Shown in pieces: positions 1 through 10,882 of a DNA stretch of 64,000 bases (its first letter is position 1; each line of letters starts with the position of its first letter). The DNA lies in contig CM037598.1 in the NCBI GenBank assembly GCA_021018995.1, forward strand, positions 67,784,671 to 67,848,670, in the 5' to 3' direction. This stretch comes from Chloranthus sessilifolius (Eukaryota > Streptophyta > Magnoliopsida > Chloranthales > Chloranthaceae). Made by a program: the position numbers and the translations under genes. The notes below the pieces were generated by a model. The model saw only the letters and a list, made by a program, of their open reading frames with translations. It did no database searches and had not been told where the DNA came from.

Positions 1-611
1 TAATAGATGCGCCAAGCTTAGGTACAATAAAACACTGTCAACACAAGGTTTTGGGAAGTTGATTGCCCGAGGTGGGACCCACATAAGGTTGGCGCAACTA
101 ATAGTTGCTCCAAGCCATTTCTAGGGAGAAAATGGCTTGGCACATGTATTAGTTGTGCCAAGTTCATAAGGATCCTCACAAAGCTCTCGCGAGGTTCCAA
201 ATGAACCTCTCGACAAGTTCAAAACATGCCCATGTGTGCCCAACCTTCGAATCATCGTAACTTTTGATGCGTAGCTCAGATCGGGGCGATTCTTAGCTTG
301 TTGGAAAGCTAGAGATTTCTAGTTTTCAATGGTATGTGATTCAATTGTAGTAAAAGATCTCAGCCAGTCTTGATGCACCACTCTTTGATCATTTCTTGAG
401 AAAGTCTAGGTATGGGTTCGGAAGGGGTTCCAAAGTTTGGGATTGGTTTTTAAAGGTTCAGGGAAGTTTCTAAGGGGTCAGGGGTGACTCCTAAGGGTTT
501 GGGATAACTCCTAAGGTTTGGGATGATTCCTAAGGGTTTGGGATGACTCAAAAGTGTGCCTCTCTCGAAGTGTGTTTTGATCGAGCCTTGGGCCAAATTT
601 GGGTGTCTACA
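1..611 (-). repeat. E1 3' LTR, partial
   Basis: Positions 1-611 align by eye with about 14512-15088 of the right LTR. The right edge reads TGTCTACA (604-611), the reverse complement of the canonical LTR start TGTAGACA, and a polypurine tract abuts it. Compared with the right LTR, this copy has about 50 extra bases at 137-186 that contain one of the short E1 palindromes. Roughly 1 kb of the LTR lies beyond the window. Confidence 0.85.
450..545. repeat. 20-bp minisatellite inside E1 LTR
   Basis: About four imperfect copies of a 20-bp unit of the form GGGATGACTCCTAAGGGTTT run through this stretch. The other LTR has a similar but shorter array near 14930-15005, so copy number differs between the two LTRs of one element, as expected of replication slippage. 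Confidence 0.6.
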
Positions 612-626
612 GATGCCCCTCTTTGG
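612..626 (-). promoter_or_regulatory. E1 polypurine tract
   Basis: On the minus strand this reads CCAAAGAGGGGCATC directly before the LTR start TGTAGACA. It is the expected plus-strand priming site for reverse transcription. An almost identical tract precedes the 3' LTR of E2. Confidence 0.8.
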
Positions 627-1559
627 TATCTGATCACTAATTATCGAATGCCAAAAATAAGAGACATCCAAAGAGGCCCAAGGCATTACTGACGGGTTCT
701 CTATATTCAAAACGAGCGTCACATGGTGAGAAAATGAAAGCCCTATATGTCAAAAAAAGCGTCTGTTTCTCAAGGTCATCGGTCCCCAAGCGCTTAGCGA
801 TATTACTAGGCACAACCGAGATGGAGCGAGTTACAAAAGCCCAATAGCTAAGAAAAACATCCATTTCTCGAGATGATTTGAAGGTGCTTGATCTTCAAGA
901 TTCATTTTGAATACAACAGCTTCATAAGTAAGAGGGCGATCAACCCTATGAGGTATTGATTGCCCCATTTCACTGGTCACGGGTGCCCCTTCATGAAGTA
1001 GAGTTCGAGGTCTTTGGGTAAATCCAACAATCCTAAAGTTGACATAGCATGACTACCCGAGCAGAGCGAATAGATGTCGCAACACCTTTTGGGAGTACAT
1101 GCTGCTTTTATTATTATTTTATGTAGAATTTTTTGTTATTTTATGTGGAGATTTTTATGGTATCATCTTATATGAATTTTTTGGTATTTTATGTATCATT
1201 TTATGTGAGTTTTTTTAGATTTTTGTTATCATTTTATGGGTGATCGGGATTCTTTGAGCATGCTCATCGATCTTGATCCATTTATCCCAACACAGCTTCC
1301 CAGGCAAGTCAAATGAGAGTTGATATTCCATATCGGGGTGTGTGCACTAACAAAATATCAAAATGAGAGAAAAAGAGGTCAGGTCGGGTGTGTATAAACC
1401 ATACCTAGTCAGAACCCAGCCCAGAAGTAGCTTGGCGCAACTATTAGTTGCGCCAGGCCAAATGGGGGCCAAAACACAGTTGGCGCATGTAATACATGCG
1501 CCAAGCAAAACTTGGGGCATTTTAAAATGCCTGAGCCCGAGCCAAAAAGGGGTATTTTT
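627..1559. other. E1 3' untranslated region
   Basis: No credible coding sequence is seen. The stretch is AT-rich around 1080-1230 with repeated TTTTATG-like words. It contains two near-perfect E1 palindromes at 1432-1455 and 1480-1505, with TTGGCGCA or GCGCATGTA arms. It probably also contains the promoter of the antisense gene that begins around 1560, but no clear TATA box could be chosen. Confidence 0.5.
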
Positions 1560-2303
1560 CAAAAACTCTTTCCTCCCTCTCTTTAAACCAAAATGAAACC
1601 TCCTCCTAGGGTTCCCTTGCATTGATCCTTAACGTGCTTCATTGTCGATGCTTGCTTGTGTTGATTAAACACCCGCTCCACGCCGGATTAAGGACCTCAT
1701 TTTTCTTTGAAGGTAACCATTTAAAACCCATTTTTACACTATTTTTCTTGCAATGTGATCAAGATCTATGCTTTCTTAGATGATAAATGGTTTATTTTTC
1801 TTGTATGCATGCTTATTGATGATGAGTTTGATGTTATTGCATAAATGATGCCCTATATTTTTTGTTGTTTTATGGATTTTATTTAGGACATAAATCTATT
1901 TTTTTCTTTTTGTTTTTCTTTTTGTTTTTGCAAATAAAGTAAAGGGATTTTTTATTTTATTTTTTGTATAAGAGAAGGACTTTTTTTGTTGTTTTTGTTT
2001 TTTTTTTTGTAAGAGGACTCTTTTTCTTTTGTTTTTAATCTTTGTTTGCACATAAAGAAAGGATTTTTTTTGTTTTTTTTTTATTCTGCTTTTATTTTTG
2101 CCCATAAAGAAAGGATTTTTTTATTTTTAATTTTGTAAAAGGGGAGGGATTTTTTTTGTTTTTGTTGTTTTGTGTTGTTTTTTTTTTATAAACATAAAGC
2201 AAAGATTTTTTTTGTTGATTTTATAAACATAAAGAAAAGATGGGCATACTTACCTTCCTTTGGCCTGTAGCACAATGGTTCTTTATCATCAATCAGCCTT
2301 GAC
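1560..2303 (+). promoter_or_regulatory. Leader exon and T-rich first intron of E1 antisense gene (putative)
   Basis: A pyrimidine-rich leader (about 1560-1712) ends in TTGAAG followed by GTAACC, a good splice donor at 1713. An extremely T-rich stretch follows, with runs of TTTTTTGTTTTTG-like sequence from 1890 to 2220. It ends at TGGCCTGTAG, an acceptor at 2270, 33 bases before the ATG at 2304. T-rich introns are normal in plants. The splice sites are inferred from consensus only, but the three downstream introns of the same gene can be checked by reading frame. Confidence 0.5.
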
Positions 2304-3960
2304 ATGATTACTTGTATTGGCCCCAGAATGTCAAGCGAGGAGGAATACGTGCAAGAGGAGCAGGAAGAGGGGCCGGAAATGGTCTATGGTCCTAGGGGAG
2401 AGCAATTCCTCATGGCGGAGTGCCCTTTCGACTCTTGGTATGAAATGCAGGGCGAGGCCGCCCATGCTGGCCTCCTCCATCAGCAGCATATCCATATCTC
2501 GAATTTTGATACTGCCGACAAGGTAAAGGGACAAGTTCAATTCAATTTTTTTTTTCTGTGCAACCTTGCTACATTTCCATGATCTGATACCTCTTTTACC
2601 TTGGTGCAAACCCTGCCCCATATAGTATTTCAAAGCAGTTGGTTGGACTTTCAGCAATTTTATCGCTACTTCCCACCGATCGTGAGGTCCCTACTTGGGC
2701 AGGCCAGCTTTGGAGAGTTCCTTTCATGCCCTGCTATGTGAGCTGACTCGGCCTATCTGAGGGCTCTGATTGAGCATTTTTGCCCGAAGACCATGACCTT
2801 TCACATGGCCACGGCCGAGATGATGCCGACTCTCATGGATTGGGCCATGATTACGGGGATCCGGATAGGGGGGGTGGCCAACCTTGTAATGCCTGGTCGG
2901 GATGAGATCATTCGATTGATAGGGGCTTATCCCCTTTCCATGAGTTTGCATGGTGCTGAGGTCAAGATGTCCTGTCTATCTGATCTTTTTGAGCTGCATG
3001 AGTTGGTAGATCTGGGGCAACCTGAAGTGGACATTTTCATTGAGCCTGAGCGCACGATCATGTTAGCCCGCATCTCGCTCCTGCTACTGGGCAAGACCCT
3101 CTTTGCCAATGCCAGCGGTGGGTGGGTCTCCCTGGCCTTGCTCAGCCTCATGGACAATTGGGATGGCGTGCATAGATATGACTGGGGAGGGGCTGGCTAC
3201 GTCGCGTTGATGTCCAACCTATTCTGAGTCTCTATTGGTAACTCGAAGTCTGTGGTCGGCTTTTAGCCCACTTTGGAGGTAACCTCTGACTCTTTTGCTT
3301 TCTTCAGTTTATTTGGATGATCATTCTCTGCTTCTGACCTGTCTCTTATGCACTACTCTTGTCAGGCGTGGGGGTATTTGCACTTTCAGCCTAGCCGCCC
3401 CCTTTTTCACTCCGAGATATTTACTTATCCACTTCTGAGCAATTGGAATACGCACCGCCACAGGGATCTTGGCATGAAACATCTAGAGATGGGCCTGAGG
3501 TCCCAAGTCGACCTACTGATATTAGAGCAGGTAAGGCTATTTTTCCCCTTTTCATTTCCGAGCTTCTCCTTTATATTATGCTGCATTTTTTACTAATAGG
3601 GCACTCCTTGATTTGGGCAGATTATATATGACCCTACATTGGTTCTCCTTATTGGGATCGAGCCGATGTAGGGCTATCTCGCCTCTTCATTGACTGTTGC
3701 GTCGTCTTTTTCTATGGGGCTTGGGTCATGGCTTACTACCTACGGGAGCAGGTAGTTCATCAATATCGAGACTATCCTATCGCACCCTCGGCTCCTCCTG
3801 CAGATGTCATGGTGCCCGTGGGTACTATAGAGGAGCTCACTGCCGAACTCCTTCAAAATGGGGTCCCTATTAATGCCCTCTTAGTGCCCAGAGATTACCA
3901 AATGTGGTGCGAGTCATTACCAAATGTATGGTGGGAGCAGTGGGCCCTTTTAAGCCCGAG
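2304..3960 (+). pseudogene. Antisense plant mobile domain (PMD)-like gene carried by E1
   Basis: The gene runs opposite to pol. Four exons can be read: 2304-2522, 2655-3278, 3366-3530 and 3621 to about 3960. All three introns are GT-AG and phase 0, and the frame continues across each. PMD signatures are seen in order: ALIEHFCPKTMTFHM (2763-2807), a MARISLLLLGKTLFANASG-like core with DWGGAGYVAL (3060-3210), an SIGNSK..VGF stretch, then QAWGYLHFQPSRP and AYYLREQVVHQYRD. The family, which includes Arabidopsis MAIN and MAIL1, acts in the nucleus in gene silencing and genome maintenance and is known to be associated with transposons. Stops at 2739 and 3225 look like CGA to TGA changes, and exon 4 is frameshifted, so this copy is broken. 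Confidence 0.72.
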
Positions 3961-4199
3961 AAAGCCCATTTTCTATCTCTTTTCACTTTGGTTTAGATTT
4001 TTCAACTGCTTGCTTCTCTCTCTTTTTTTTCTTGCTTTCCCAAGGGTGGATCCATCATCATACATTGAATTTTATCTTTAAAAAATCTTTATACGTCAAT
4101 GGAGCCGCTTTCCAACCCTCCCTTACATGGAGGGTTCAAAATCACTTTACTCCCCTCTTTGGGCCTGGGACCCAGTTTTCTCTAAAGTTGGCTTGGGAG

Positions 4200-5618
4200 C
4201 TTACACGAGAGTGAGCTCGTTGATCTAGAGCAGCTTGGACTATCCCATCTTTCTTCCTTTCTTGAGGTTCCTCCACGATGGGACCTACTTCACGTGGCGA
4301 CCTCGTTTTGGGATGTAAAGGCCCATTTATTCCGTTTTGGGAAGCAGAAGCTATCTCCCACACTTGAAGAGCTGTCCAATTTGTCAGGCCTGAAGCTCCA
4401 TAGAGGCCTTGCAAGAGTCATGCCGAAATTGGGCTACGCTAAGGCCGTCCACCTTACTCTGGGTTTGAAGAAATCTGAATATGATAAAAGTCTCATTGGT
4501 GGGCCCACAAGGTGCTCGATAAAATTCCTAAGAGAAATTTTTGGTGATGAAAGTCTTTGAAAATTGCCGGTTTAGAACATCTTCAACATGAAGGCCTTTA
4601 CTCTCGGTCTCATCTCGAAAGTCCTTTTCTTCACGGCGGAGAGAGCTTCTCTCTGGCTCTCTACGACATTTTGATCGAATTGGATGAGGGCCGATCAGTG
4701 ATGCATTTGGTCTTAGCTGAGCTGTATCATTGTCTTGATGCCTTTGCTTTGGGCAAGGTGGAGTGCCTTAGGGGATGTCCGCTTCTATTTCAAGTCTGGT
4801 TAGGTGACCATCTTGCTATTTTGGGACCAGTGCCTCACTTTTATATCGTTCGAGGTGACGTGGTCCGATGCTTCTTGGGCAAGTGCCACATGATTCCGCA
4901 GGGAGATATATCAGAGTTGAAGCTTTGGCTGACCGATGCAGAGTTGGTATGGAGACTTTTCTGGTTAGATCGCACCTTCCCCGTGGTTCACTCCAGAGAC
5001 CATGAGGGCATCACCCTCCTTGGATTGACTGGCAGTGCCTTCTACTTCCCATTTCGAGCGTTGCATTAGTTCGGTTGCTCTCAGCAGGTGCCTTGTGGGA
5101 TGAAACCCCCTTTATGTGATTTGATCTTTTCTCGAGGGTCTTTCGGGGACATGGATCGAATTGCTGCTCTTTAGGAGACGCATTAGTCAACGCTCATGTG
5201 TGATTTGGAGTAGGGAGATTCGGTTCTATCCACCCCAGAGTATGAGGCCTAGCTATTGTCCGAGCAGCCTACTGCTAATCATCTGGATCAGGCCGAGAGC
5301 GACAATGTGGGAGGGCCTTCACCGAAGAATGAGTCAATGCTTGGAGCCCGTATTGAGCTGCTGACAAATGAGAAACACATTCTATATGATCATTCAGAGA
5401 AACAAAAGGTTAGAGCAGAAAAGGCAGAGGCCATAGCTGATGTAGCCAAGTGCGAGGTCCTTGGCCTGGGAGGAGCCTTGAATGATGCTCTTTGTGCTAT
5501 CGACGTAGCCTGGAAGCGGTATAGGAGCCTTCACGGTCACTGGATGACCGAGCGGGACATACGGGAGGATGCTCTACATGTAAAGATTTACGCCTTGAAG
5601 CGCGAGCTAGGTCGTTGA
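4200..5618 (+). pseudogene. Antisense DUF7745-like gene with coiled-coil tail carried by E1
   Basis: This second antisense gene follows the PMD-like gene. An N-terminal piece reads SHLSSFLEVPPRWD..ATSFWD, then FRFGKQKLSPTLEELSNLSG (4294-4400). The middle (4557-5069) has LAELYHCLDAF, CPLLFQVWLGDH, LVWRLFWLD and ITLLGLTGS blocks typical of the DUF7745-type protein found as the antisense ORF of Grande and Retand-like elements. From 5256 an alpha-helical, charged tail (RIELLTNEK..EKQKVRAEKAEA) predicts a coiled coil and ends at 5618. The frame 4557-5618 is continuous except for about five TAG stops, consistent with former CAG codons. A frameshift separates the N-terminal piece. The function is unknown. 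Confidence 0.68.
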
Positions 5619-7201
5619 CTCATTCCTGCACATATCTTTTTGCACAAATCAGACTCAGAGAAAGGGGCGTAAGAAACCCCTATTCAGAAATAGACTTTTT
5701 GGTATACATATTTTCTTTATATTTTTTTTGTTTTTCTGCACTTTTGTAAAAAAGAAAGAAGCTAGACCGAAGCTAGACATCACACATATTGTCTTTTGGG
5801 ATGTGGTGTCAGCTAGGTACAGACTTGTAATCAAAAAAGGAAATCTATCTTTTTACAAGAATTTTATCTTCTCTATTCTGTTTTCATAGAATGATAAACT
5901 GGGGATTTGTGTCGGCTATTCCTATGGCGCACAAAGTGTGGGTGTGAAAATGGGAAAGGAAAATGTATTATCTTTTACAAAAGTGGCCTTTCCGATCATC
6001 GAGCCAATTATCCCAGAGTGGGGTGTGCACAGTGCTGGGAAAAGAAAATTATTAAATCTTTTTGTGGTTTTTTTCTTTTTCTTTTTCAGTTTGATGCCTT
6101 AATTATCGGGGGGATGAGGGTGCTCTTTTGAGCATGGTCGAACCCCTCTTTCACGTGATTGGATCGAGTGAGGTTAGCAACTTTTACCGAGGTCGAAACA
6201 TCCATCCCTTTGGATTGAATCGACCTTCTCTCCTTATCCTGGGTCATACGTTTGACGGTGCGACCATTTAAGACATTCTTGGTTGGGACCCCGATTTGAG
6301 CTAACATGAGCGGCCCCGTCGGGAGTCAGGAAATGATGGCATGGGTAGGGTAACCAAGGGATCATTCTTATTATCTTTCAACCTTTTCTTCTTTCAGCAT
6401 TCTTACTCACAACGTCTAAGGTGGGTTTTCGTCGTGCCTGTTGTTTCCCTCTTTTTACCCGTAGCGCCCTCTCGGGTTTTACTACGTCCATGGATTTGCA
6501 TTTTTACCCCCAGTGCCCTTTCGGGTTTTCACCTGGTCCGCCCAAAATCATTGTTTTTACCCATGGCACCCTTTTGAGTTTTCACCATGTCCTTCTTGCT
6601 TTGAGCTTGTATTTTTATTTTATTTTCATTTTATTTTTCAAAAGCCACGACATGGACGTCGATTCCGCCATAGCCAGATGGATGGGATTCATTGATAGTC
6701 TCACAGCTTGGCTCATGCTAACTCGACGAATACTATGATTGCTTATAAACCTTAAAGAGTGCTTTTTCTTGGAATGTATTGTGGCCATGGGATAAGTTAA
6801 AAATTTTGAAGGTATTAGGTTTTTAAAAAGTCTCCTTGATTAGGTTCCAGCTGCCCTAATATACTTCTTCCATAGGGAAATTTTGACTGTACATGTCCCA
6901 CTTTTCCTTTTCTAATTTTTTTCTTTCAGACATCCTCTCTTTGGGATTTTGCTTTCCTGATCTTTTTTGGATTTGATAGTAACTCTTTTTCTCTTTTTTT
7001 TGTTTGGGTATATACACTTTTTTTTCTTTTTCTGGGAGGGGGTGAGAAAGAATGGCTAATGGCTCAACAGGTGTAGCAAAAGGGTATGGTCTTTTAGGGA
7101 CACTTTTTTTCTACTGAGCTTTGAAATGATGGCCTCTTTTACTGGGTCCTTAAGTAGTCACGTATCCATTTCTATCAATATTTACCTTGATGCGGAGACT
7201 T
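5619..7201. other. E1 non-coding spacer between antisense genes and pol
   Basis: No gene is supported on either strand. The stretch is T-rich, contains the probable 3' ends of two convergent transcription units (antisense gene from the left, pol from the right), and holds a three-copy tandem repeat at 6452-6606. Confidence 0.6.
6452..6606. repeat. Three-copy tandem repeat, about 50 bp
   Basis: Units start at 6452, 6501 and 6554. Each begins TTTTTACCC, followed by a GCGCCC..CGGGTTTT-like core. The copies have diverged by point changes. Confidence 0.65.
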
Positions 7202-8330
7202 AGGACTAGAATCATTGGATGTATCCAACGTTGATAGGCTCAGGAAACTGGTCTCCGTCTATGGTGGCGAGGCGAATGGCATACCCCGAGAGAACTTCTC
7301 GAATGACGTAAGGTCATTCCCAATTAGGCTTGAACTTCCCTCTCGGATCGGCATGGAGGAATGGGAAGATCTTCTTGAGTACAGTGTCCCCTACCTTTAG
7401 ATCTCAACCGCAAACACATTTTTTGTAAGCGCGTGTGATTCGCCTTTGATAAAATTGGGTATGACATAAGACCAGGAGCCTTTTCTTGTCTAGCAAGTTT
7501 AGCTGTTCAAAGTGGGATCTCTCTCTCTCTCTCATCTTCAGATAGGCGTGATTCCATGAGGATGCAGAGTGAAGGTACTTCAACCTCTACTGGTAAGACG
7601 GCCTCAGTTCCATACACAAGGGAGAAAGGCGTTGCCCCTATAGCAGTATGGATTGATGTTCTTTAGGCCCATAATGTAAATGGCAACATCTCGCTCCAAT
7701 CTTGATAGGTGATGACCATTTTCTCGAGGATACGAACAATAGTTTTGTAAGCAGCATCTATGGCCCCATTGGTTTGTGGTCGATAAGGCGATGATCGGTG
7801 GTGCTTGTTTTATACTGCTCACAGAAGGCCTTGATGAACTTATTCACGAAGTCTGTGCCGTTATCGGTGATGATATCCTTGGGCATGCCAAATCGGCAGA
7901 TAATATTGCTCTTGATGAATTTCTCAAAGTGTCGGGCCGTGATGTTTGTAATATGACACTGCCTCTACCCATTTGGTGAAGTATTCAATGGCGACGAGGA
8001 TGAACCGATGTCCATTTAAGGCTTTCAAATTAATCATTCCGATGACGTCGAGGCCCCAGGTGGCAAAAGGCCAAGGAGTGGGTATGCTATGTAGATCGAT
8101 GGTAGGAGTGTGTATCAGACTGGAGTGTTCCTGACACTTGTAGCATTTCTGAATGTGTCTGCAGTAATTAGATTCCATAGTGGTCCAAAAGTATCCTTTT
8201 CGTAGGATTTTCTTAGCGAGCATATGACCATTGACGTGGGCACCACATACTCCCTCATGGATCTCCTTCATGATGTTGATTGCTTCACCCTCTATAAGGC
8301 ACTTGAGTAAAATGTTATTGAAAGATCATT
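7202..8330 (-). pseudogene. E1 integrase
   Basis: This is the C-terminal part of the E1 polyprotein and would insert element cDNA into host DNA. The zinc-binding region (8271 to about 8120) shows IHEGVCGAHVNGHMLAKKI and CYKCQ, an HHCC arrangement. The core follows with WGLDVIGMI (first Asp) and a PYRPQTNGAIDAA stretch near 7765-7795, where the expected catalytic Glu is Asp. QLNLLD..YQRRI and a chromatin-side block (GDTVLKKIFPFLHADPRGKF, LATIDGDQFPEPINV; 7400-7210) end the protein. There are several frameshifts and stops between 7400 and 7900. Confidence 0.85.
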
Positions 8331-8399
8331 TGTAAAGGCAGTCGCCGTAGATGACGTAGCCTGCCACCAGACATTAAATGGTCTGTCGGTCCATCTTGG

Positions 8400-9060
8400 A
8401 CGTATCCTCTGGGAAAGTACAAGTTGTGAGGAAATTCTTGATATCTGATAACTATGGTGGCTCATCATCAGGCTTTAGGGGTTCCTCAATCTGTAGGCAA
8501 AAGGTCGGCTCATTCCTCTGTTCAATTATGATGGGTTTCATCCCAACACCATAGGGGATCTCTATCATTGATGCCAAAGTTTCTAATGCGTTGGCAAAGC
8601 GATTCCTTATCCATGGGAATAGGAGAGCGTGACATCCTCGAAGCATGCTATCAAATCCTCGAGGTGCTCGTAGTAAGGGATTAGTTTCTAATCCCTTATC
8701 TTCCAATCTCCATTCGTCTGGCCTATGATTAGCTGCGAATCGCCAAATACCCTGAGGTGGGTGATCTTCAAATCAATTTCTACCTACAGTCCTGCTGCAC
8801 ATGCTTCATATTCTGCCATGTTATTTATGCATAGGAAGTTGAGCTTGATAGAAACTGGTATAGCAAAATCAAAATAGCGCCAACCCCTGGCCGTCGGCAT
8901 TTGCTACCCCGTCAAAATACATTACCCAAGATTCCTCTGCCGCCTCTATATCGTCTTCTATCATGAATAAGATATCCTCATCGGGGAATTCGATTCTCAA
9001 AGGCTCATAATCTGGCAATGGATTGTCAGCAAGATGATCGGTGAGTGCTTGCCCTTCGAT
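8400..9060 (-). pseudogene. E1 archaeal-type RNase H (second RNase H)
   Basis: The extra RNase H of the Tat lineage lies between the retroviral-type RNase H and integrase. Visible blocks are WVMYFDGVANADGQG (about 8900), NMAEYEACAAGL, RVFGDSQLIIGQ and RFANALETLASMIEIP. Three catalytic acids are present, but the last, usually the Asp of an ADALATLA-like block, is Asn here. Short frameshifts and a stop after AAGL break the frame. Confidence 0.8.
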
Positions 9061-10638
9061 CAACTTCTGAGTGACATAGGTGATGTCAAATTCTTATAAG
9101 AGAAGTTGTCAGCGTGCAGTTTGCCCAGTAAGAGCTGGCTTTTCAAACAGGTACTTCAACAGATCCATGCGTGCTAGAAGTAGAATGGCCTGGGATAGCA
9201 GGTAGTGGCGAAGCCTCTGTGTGGCTCATACAAGAGCCAGGCATGCTTTCTCCATATGAGAATAGCGCATCACGTAGTCAGTAAATTTCTTGCTCATATA
9301 GTAGATGGCCCATTCCCTTCTTCCTGTCTCAGCATGCTGCCCTAGGACACATCCCATCGAGACTTTCATCGGGGAGAGATACATTAAGAGTGGTCTCCCC
9401 AGCTCGGGCGGTACCAAAACTGGTGGGTTGAGAAGATAGCTTTTGATTTTATCAAACACTGCCTGACAATCGTCATTCCATTCAACGGGAGAGTCCTTTC
9501 TCAGTAGCTTGAAGATCAGTGTGCAGATAGGAGTGAGTTGTGAGATGAACCAGCTGATATACTATATCCTGTCCAACAACCCTCTGACCTCTTTCTTGAT
9601 AGATGGTAGCGGCATTTCCGTGATAGCTTTCACTTTGACTGGGTCGACCTCGATACCTTTTCTGCTAGTAATGAAGCTTAATAATTTTCCTGACATAGCA
9701 CTGAATGTGCATTTTAGAGGATTTAGCCATAGCCTATATTTTCTCAGCCTCTCAAACAGCTTTTGGAGATTTATCAAATGGTCACTTCCCTCCGATGACT
9801 TGGCGATCATGCCATCGACGTATACCTCGATTTTTGTCGAATAGTATCGTCATGGCCCTTTTGTATGTCGCATCGGCATTCTTTAACCCAAATGGCATAA
9901 CCCTATAGCAAAAAGTTCCCCAGGGAGTGATGAATGATGTCTTCTCTCAATCCACCTCTACCATTTTGATCTGATTATATCCTGAGAATTCATCCATGAA
10001 TGATAGCATCCCGTGCTTAGCAGTGTTATCGACCAAGATGTCGATGTGTGGTAACGGGAAATTGTCCTTCGGGGTCGCTCTATTCATGCTTCTGAAATCA
10101 ATGCACATACGAACCTTTCCATCCTTCTTCGGCACTGGAATGATATTGGCCAACCGCTGGGGGTATTTGGAGACCATGAGAAATCCTGCGTCATATTGCT
10201 TGATAACCTCGTCCTTCATCTACAGCATCCACTTGGGTCGAAGTCGTCTCAACTTCTACTTGACAGGCTTGATATCAGGGTAGAGTGGTAACTCATGCTC
10301 GACCAAATCGGTGTCCAAACCAGGCATGTCCTCGTATGGCCATGCAAAGACGTCTTGATATGGCTGAAGGAGATCGATCATGCTTTTTCTTTTCTCATGA
10401 GATAGTGATGTTCCGATCTTGGTGATTCTTGGAATCTCCTCAATACCTAGATTGACATCCTCGGTTTCTTCAACAATAGGGGTAGGATCGTGCTCAAAGT
10501 TGTCAAACCTTTCTAGGAGTTCATTGGGAAGTTCCTCAGTAGAGATCTCCTCGTCCAGACTCGTGACTCCTACCTCTTCTTGTACTTCTACAGGAAAGGG
10601 GTCAACTTCATGTGGGACGAGATTTTCGATTAAGGCAT
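9061..10638 (-). pseudogene. E1 reverse transcriptase and RNase H
   Basis: An acidic N-terminal linker (10638-10400) leads to DVFAWPYEDMPGLD, then the RT fingers with IIPVPKKDGKVRMCIDFRSM and FPLPHIDILVDNTA (10219-10000). Motif A is LSFMDEFSGYNQI. Motif C reads VYVDG (9815-9801) instead of YVDD, so one catalytic Asp is lost, and about four codons before it are missing with a frameshift. RNase H follows at 9510-9226 (LLMYLSPMKVSMGCVLGQ, AIYYMSKKF..YSHMEKACLALV). Stops at about 10251 and 10215 replace Gln expected in the VKQKLRRL-like region. The protein would copy element RNA into cDNA but cannot be active. Confidence 0.88.
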
Positions 10639-10882
10639 CTTTTTTTTTTTATTCAAAAATTTAAAAGACAATATTTTTGGGTTTTGTATTTTTTCTATGT
10701 TTTTGGGATTTTTGTTTTCTTTGAAAAATGAGCTCTTGGCAGAGCGAGTCCTCATATATACACGGTATTGCCTGCCAAGGGCTCATCTCACTTTTTATAG
10801 GTTGTTCTTTTAGGAAATCGGTGCCAAATTTCAGGCCACCTATCGCTTTCGGAGTTTGGGGCACGGACGCCTAATTACGTAC
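10639..10882 (-). other. Putative 244-nt intron before E1 RT
   Basis: On the minus strand ATCTCAG is followed by GTACGTAAT, a near-ideal plant donor at 10882. An A-rich tract ends in AG at 10639, just before the RT-linker frame resumes. Ogre elements are known to carry an intron between protease and RT in this place. Against it, the upstream open frame ends in phase 0 while the downstream frame needs phase 1, so a one-base shift or another acceptor would be required. Confidence 0.4.

Noticed and set aside
1080-1240. Matrix-attachment-like AT-rich stretch
   Set aside because: Only AT richness supports it, which is common throughout this window.
1896-2105. Lys-rich 69-residue frame on the minus strand
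   Set aside because: It is the complement of the T-rich intron of the antisense gene; low complexity only.
7215-7400. 61-residue plus-strand frame
   Set aside because: The minus strand here reads the conserved C-terminal part of the E1 integrase.
7509-7530. CT microsatellite as a GAGA-type promoter element
   Set aside because: It lies inside the integrase coding region and has no nearby start site.
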